From contig NZ_BMLT01000017.1 of NCBI RefSeq assembly GCF_014645375.1, positions 1-64,000 on the forward strand: a stretch of DNA of 64,000 bases, written 5' to 3'. The DNA comes from Marinobacterium nitratireducens (GTDB taxonomy: Bacteria; Pseudomonadota; Gammaproteobacteria; Pseudomonadales; Balneatricaceae). Positions 63,358 through 64,000 of the stretch are shown here, piece by piece. Numbering within the stretch: the stretch's first letter is position 1; every line of letters begins with the position of its first letter. The position numbers and the translations under genes are program-made. The notes under the pieces are model-generated. The model saw nothing but the letters and a program-made list of their open reading frames with translations, made no database searches and was not told where the DNA came from.

Positions 63358-64000
63358 ATGTCATACCGTGATCAGATCGACGCTATCGCCAGCCTGAAAG
63401 CCGCCATGGGTGACGGCTGGAAAGCCATCAACCCGGAGTCTGCTGCCCGCATGAAGCTGCAGAACCGTTTCAACACCGGTCTCGACATCGCCCGCTACAC
63501 CGCCAAGATCATGCGCCAGGACATGGCTGACTACGACGCCGACACCGCGGCTTACACCCAGTCGCTGGGCTGCTGGCACGGTTTCATCGGTCAGCAGAAG
63601 CTGATCTCCATCAAGAAGCACTTCGGCAAGACCGACAAGCGCTACCTGTACCTCTCCGGCTGGATGGTCGCTGCACTGCGCTCCGAGTTCGGCCCGCTGC
63701 CGGACCAGTCCATGCACGAGAAGACTGCCGTTTCCGGCCTGATCGCCGAACTGTACACCTTCCTGAAGCAGGCTGACGCCTGGGAGCTGAACCACCTGTA
63801 CCGTGACCTCGACGCCGCCCGTGAAGCCGGCGACAAGGCCAAGGAAGACGAACTGATCAGCAAGATCGACAACCACGAAACTCATATTGTACCGATCATT
63901 GCCGACATTGACGCAGGTTTCGGTAACGCCGAGGCAACCTACCTGCTGGCCAAGCAGATGATCGAAGCCGGCGCCTGCTGCATCCAGATCGAAAACCAGG
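63358..64000 (+). CDS. aceA: Isocitrate lyase, 5' part (runs off the window)
   Basis: 214 residues are visible from ATG 63,358 (MSYRDQIDAIASLKAAMGDG). WKAINPESAARMKLQNRFNT, LGCWHGFIGQQKLISIKKH and ADIDAGFGNAEATYLLAKQM match the long-form isocitrate lyase of pseudomonads (about 530 residues). The catalytic KKCGH loop lies beyond base 64,000. First enzyme of the glyoxylate shunt, used for growth on acetate and fatty acids. Initiation lacks a strong ribosome site but lies in GAGGGATCAACA-ATG. Confidence 0.93.
   Translation, partial: MSYRDQIDAIASLKAAMGDGWKAINPESAARMKLQNRFNTGLDIARYTAKIMRQDMADYDADTAAYTQSLGCWHGFIGQQKLISIKKHFGKTDKRYLYLSGWMVAALRSEFGPLPDQSMHEKTAVSGLIAELYTFLKQADAWELNHLYRDLDAAREAGDKAKEDELISKIDNHETHIVPIIADIDAGFGNAEATYLLAKQMIEAGACCIQIENQ

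Overview
The window is GC-rich DNA (roughly 60-65 % G+C by eye, with a few AT-richer intergenic spots) from a gammaproteobacterium, probably a free-living marine or other aquatic relative of the Oceanospirillales/Pseudomonadales. The grounds are the gene families: a CsiD/GlaH-LhgO glutarate module, a complete pspFABC cluster, ProXWV, PlpD-type patatin, a long-form isocitrate lyase, REP-like arrays and MITE-like elements. No rRNA, tRNA, CRISPR array, transposase gene or replication origin was seen.

Region 1 (1-24.6 kb, minus strand) is the most unusual part. It reads as one gene set transcribed towards the left edge: a metallophosphoesterase, a GAF-GAF-HlyD fusion, a PqqD-like/M50 protease/HlyD fusion, a SapC-family protein, a short SecA paralogue, and a gigantic LEPR-XLL repeat protein. 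The giant gene starts at about 16.6 kb and stays open to base 1, giving more than 5,500 residues with no stop. SapC is named from an S-layer secretion locus, HlyD domains are export adaptors and SecA is an export motor, so the set looks like a dedicated export and assembly system for the giant surface protein. The window contains no ABC exporter and no TolC; they may lie beyond base 1 or elsewhere.

Region 2 (24.6-34.1 kb): an intergenic stretch with MITE-like inverted-repeat elements and a possible c-di-GMP-I-like leader, then a plus-strand operon of a dihaem cytochrome lipoprotein, a GMC flavin oxidoreductase and a membrane-anchored patatin. A Tat-type aldo/keto reductase, a 135-bp tandem repeat and another MITE follow.

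Region 3 (34.1-42.3 kb): AhpC peroxiredoxin, a DUF6455 protein, the phage-shock cluster pspF / pspABC with a sigma-54 promoter, a small ABM-domain membrane protein, a 7-copy 97-bp REP-like array, and a TetR regulator divergent from trpBA with a clear palindromic operator over the promoter.

Region 4 (42.3-51.6 kb): CsiR-GlaH-LhgO for glutarate/L-2-hydroxyglutarate breakdown, a ProXWV-type quaternary amine ABC transporter, and an ACP-FAAL-PlsC fusion enzyme.

Region 5 (51.7-64 kb): a URC-type uracil catabolic operon (URC1-URC4-upp), a META/SH3 lipoprotein, a DsbA-family isomerase, thiol peroxidase, a PlpD-like type Vd phospholipase, an MFS transporter whose stop codon lies inside a MITE arm, a LysR regulator and the 5' part of aceA (isocitrate lyase), cut by the window end.
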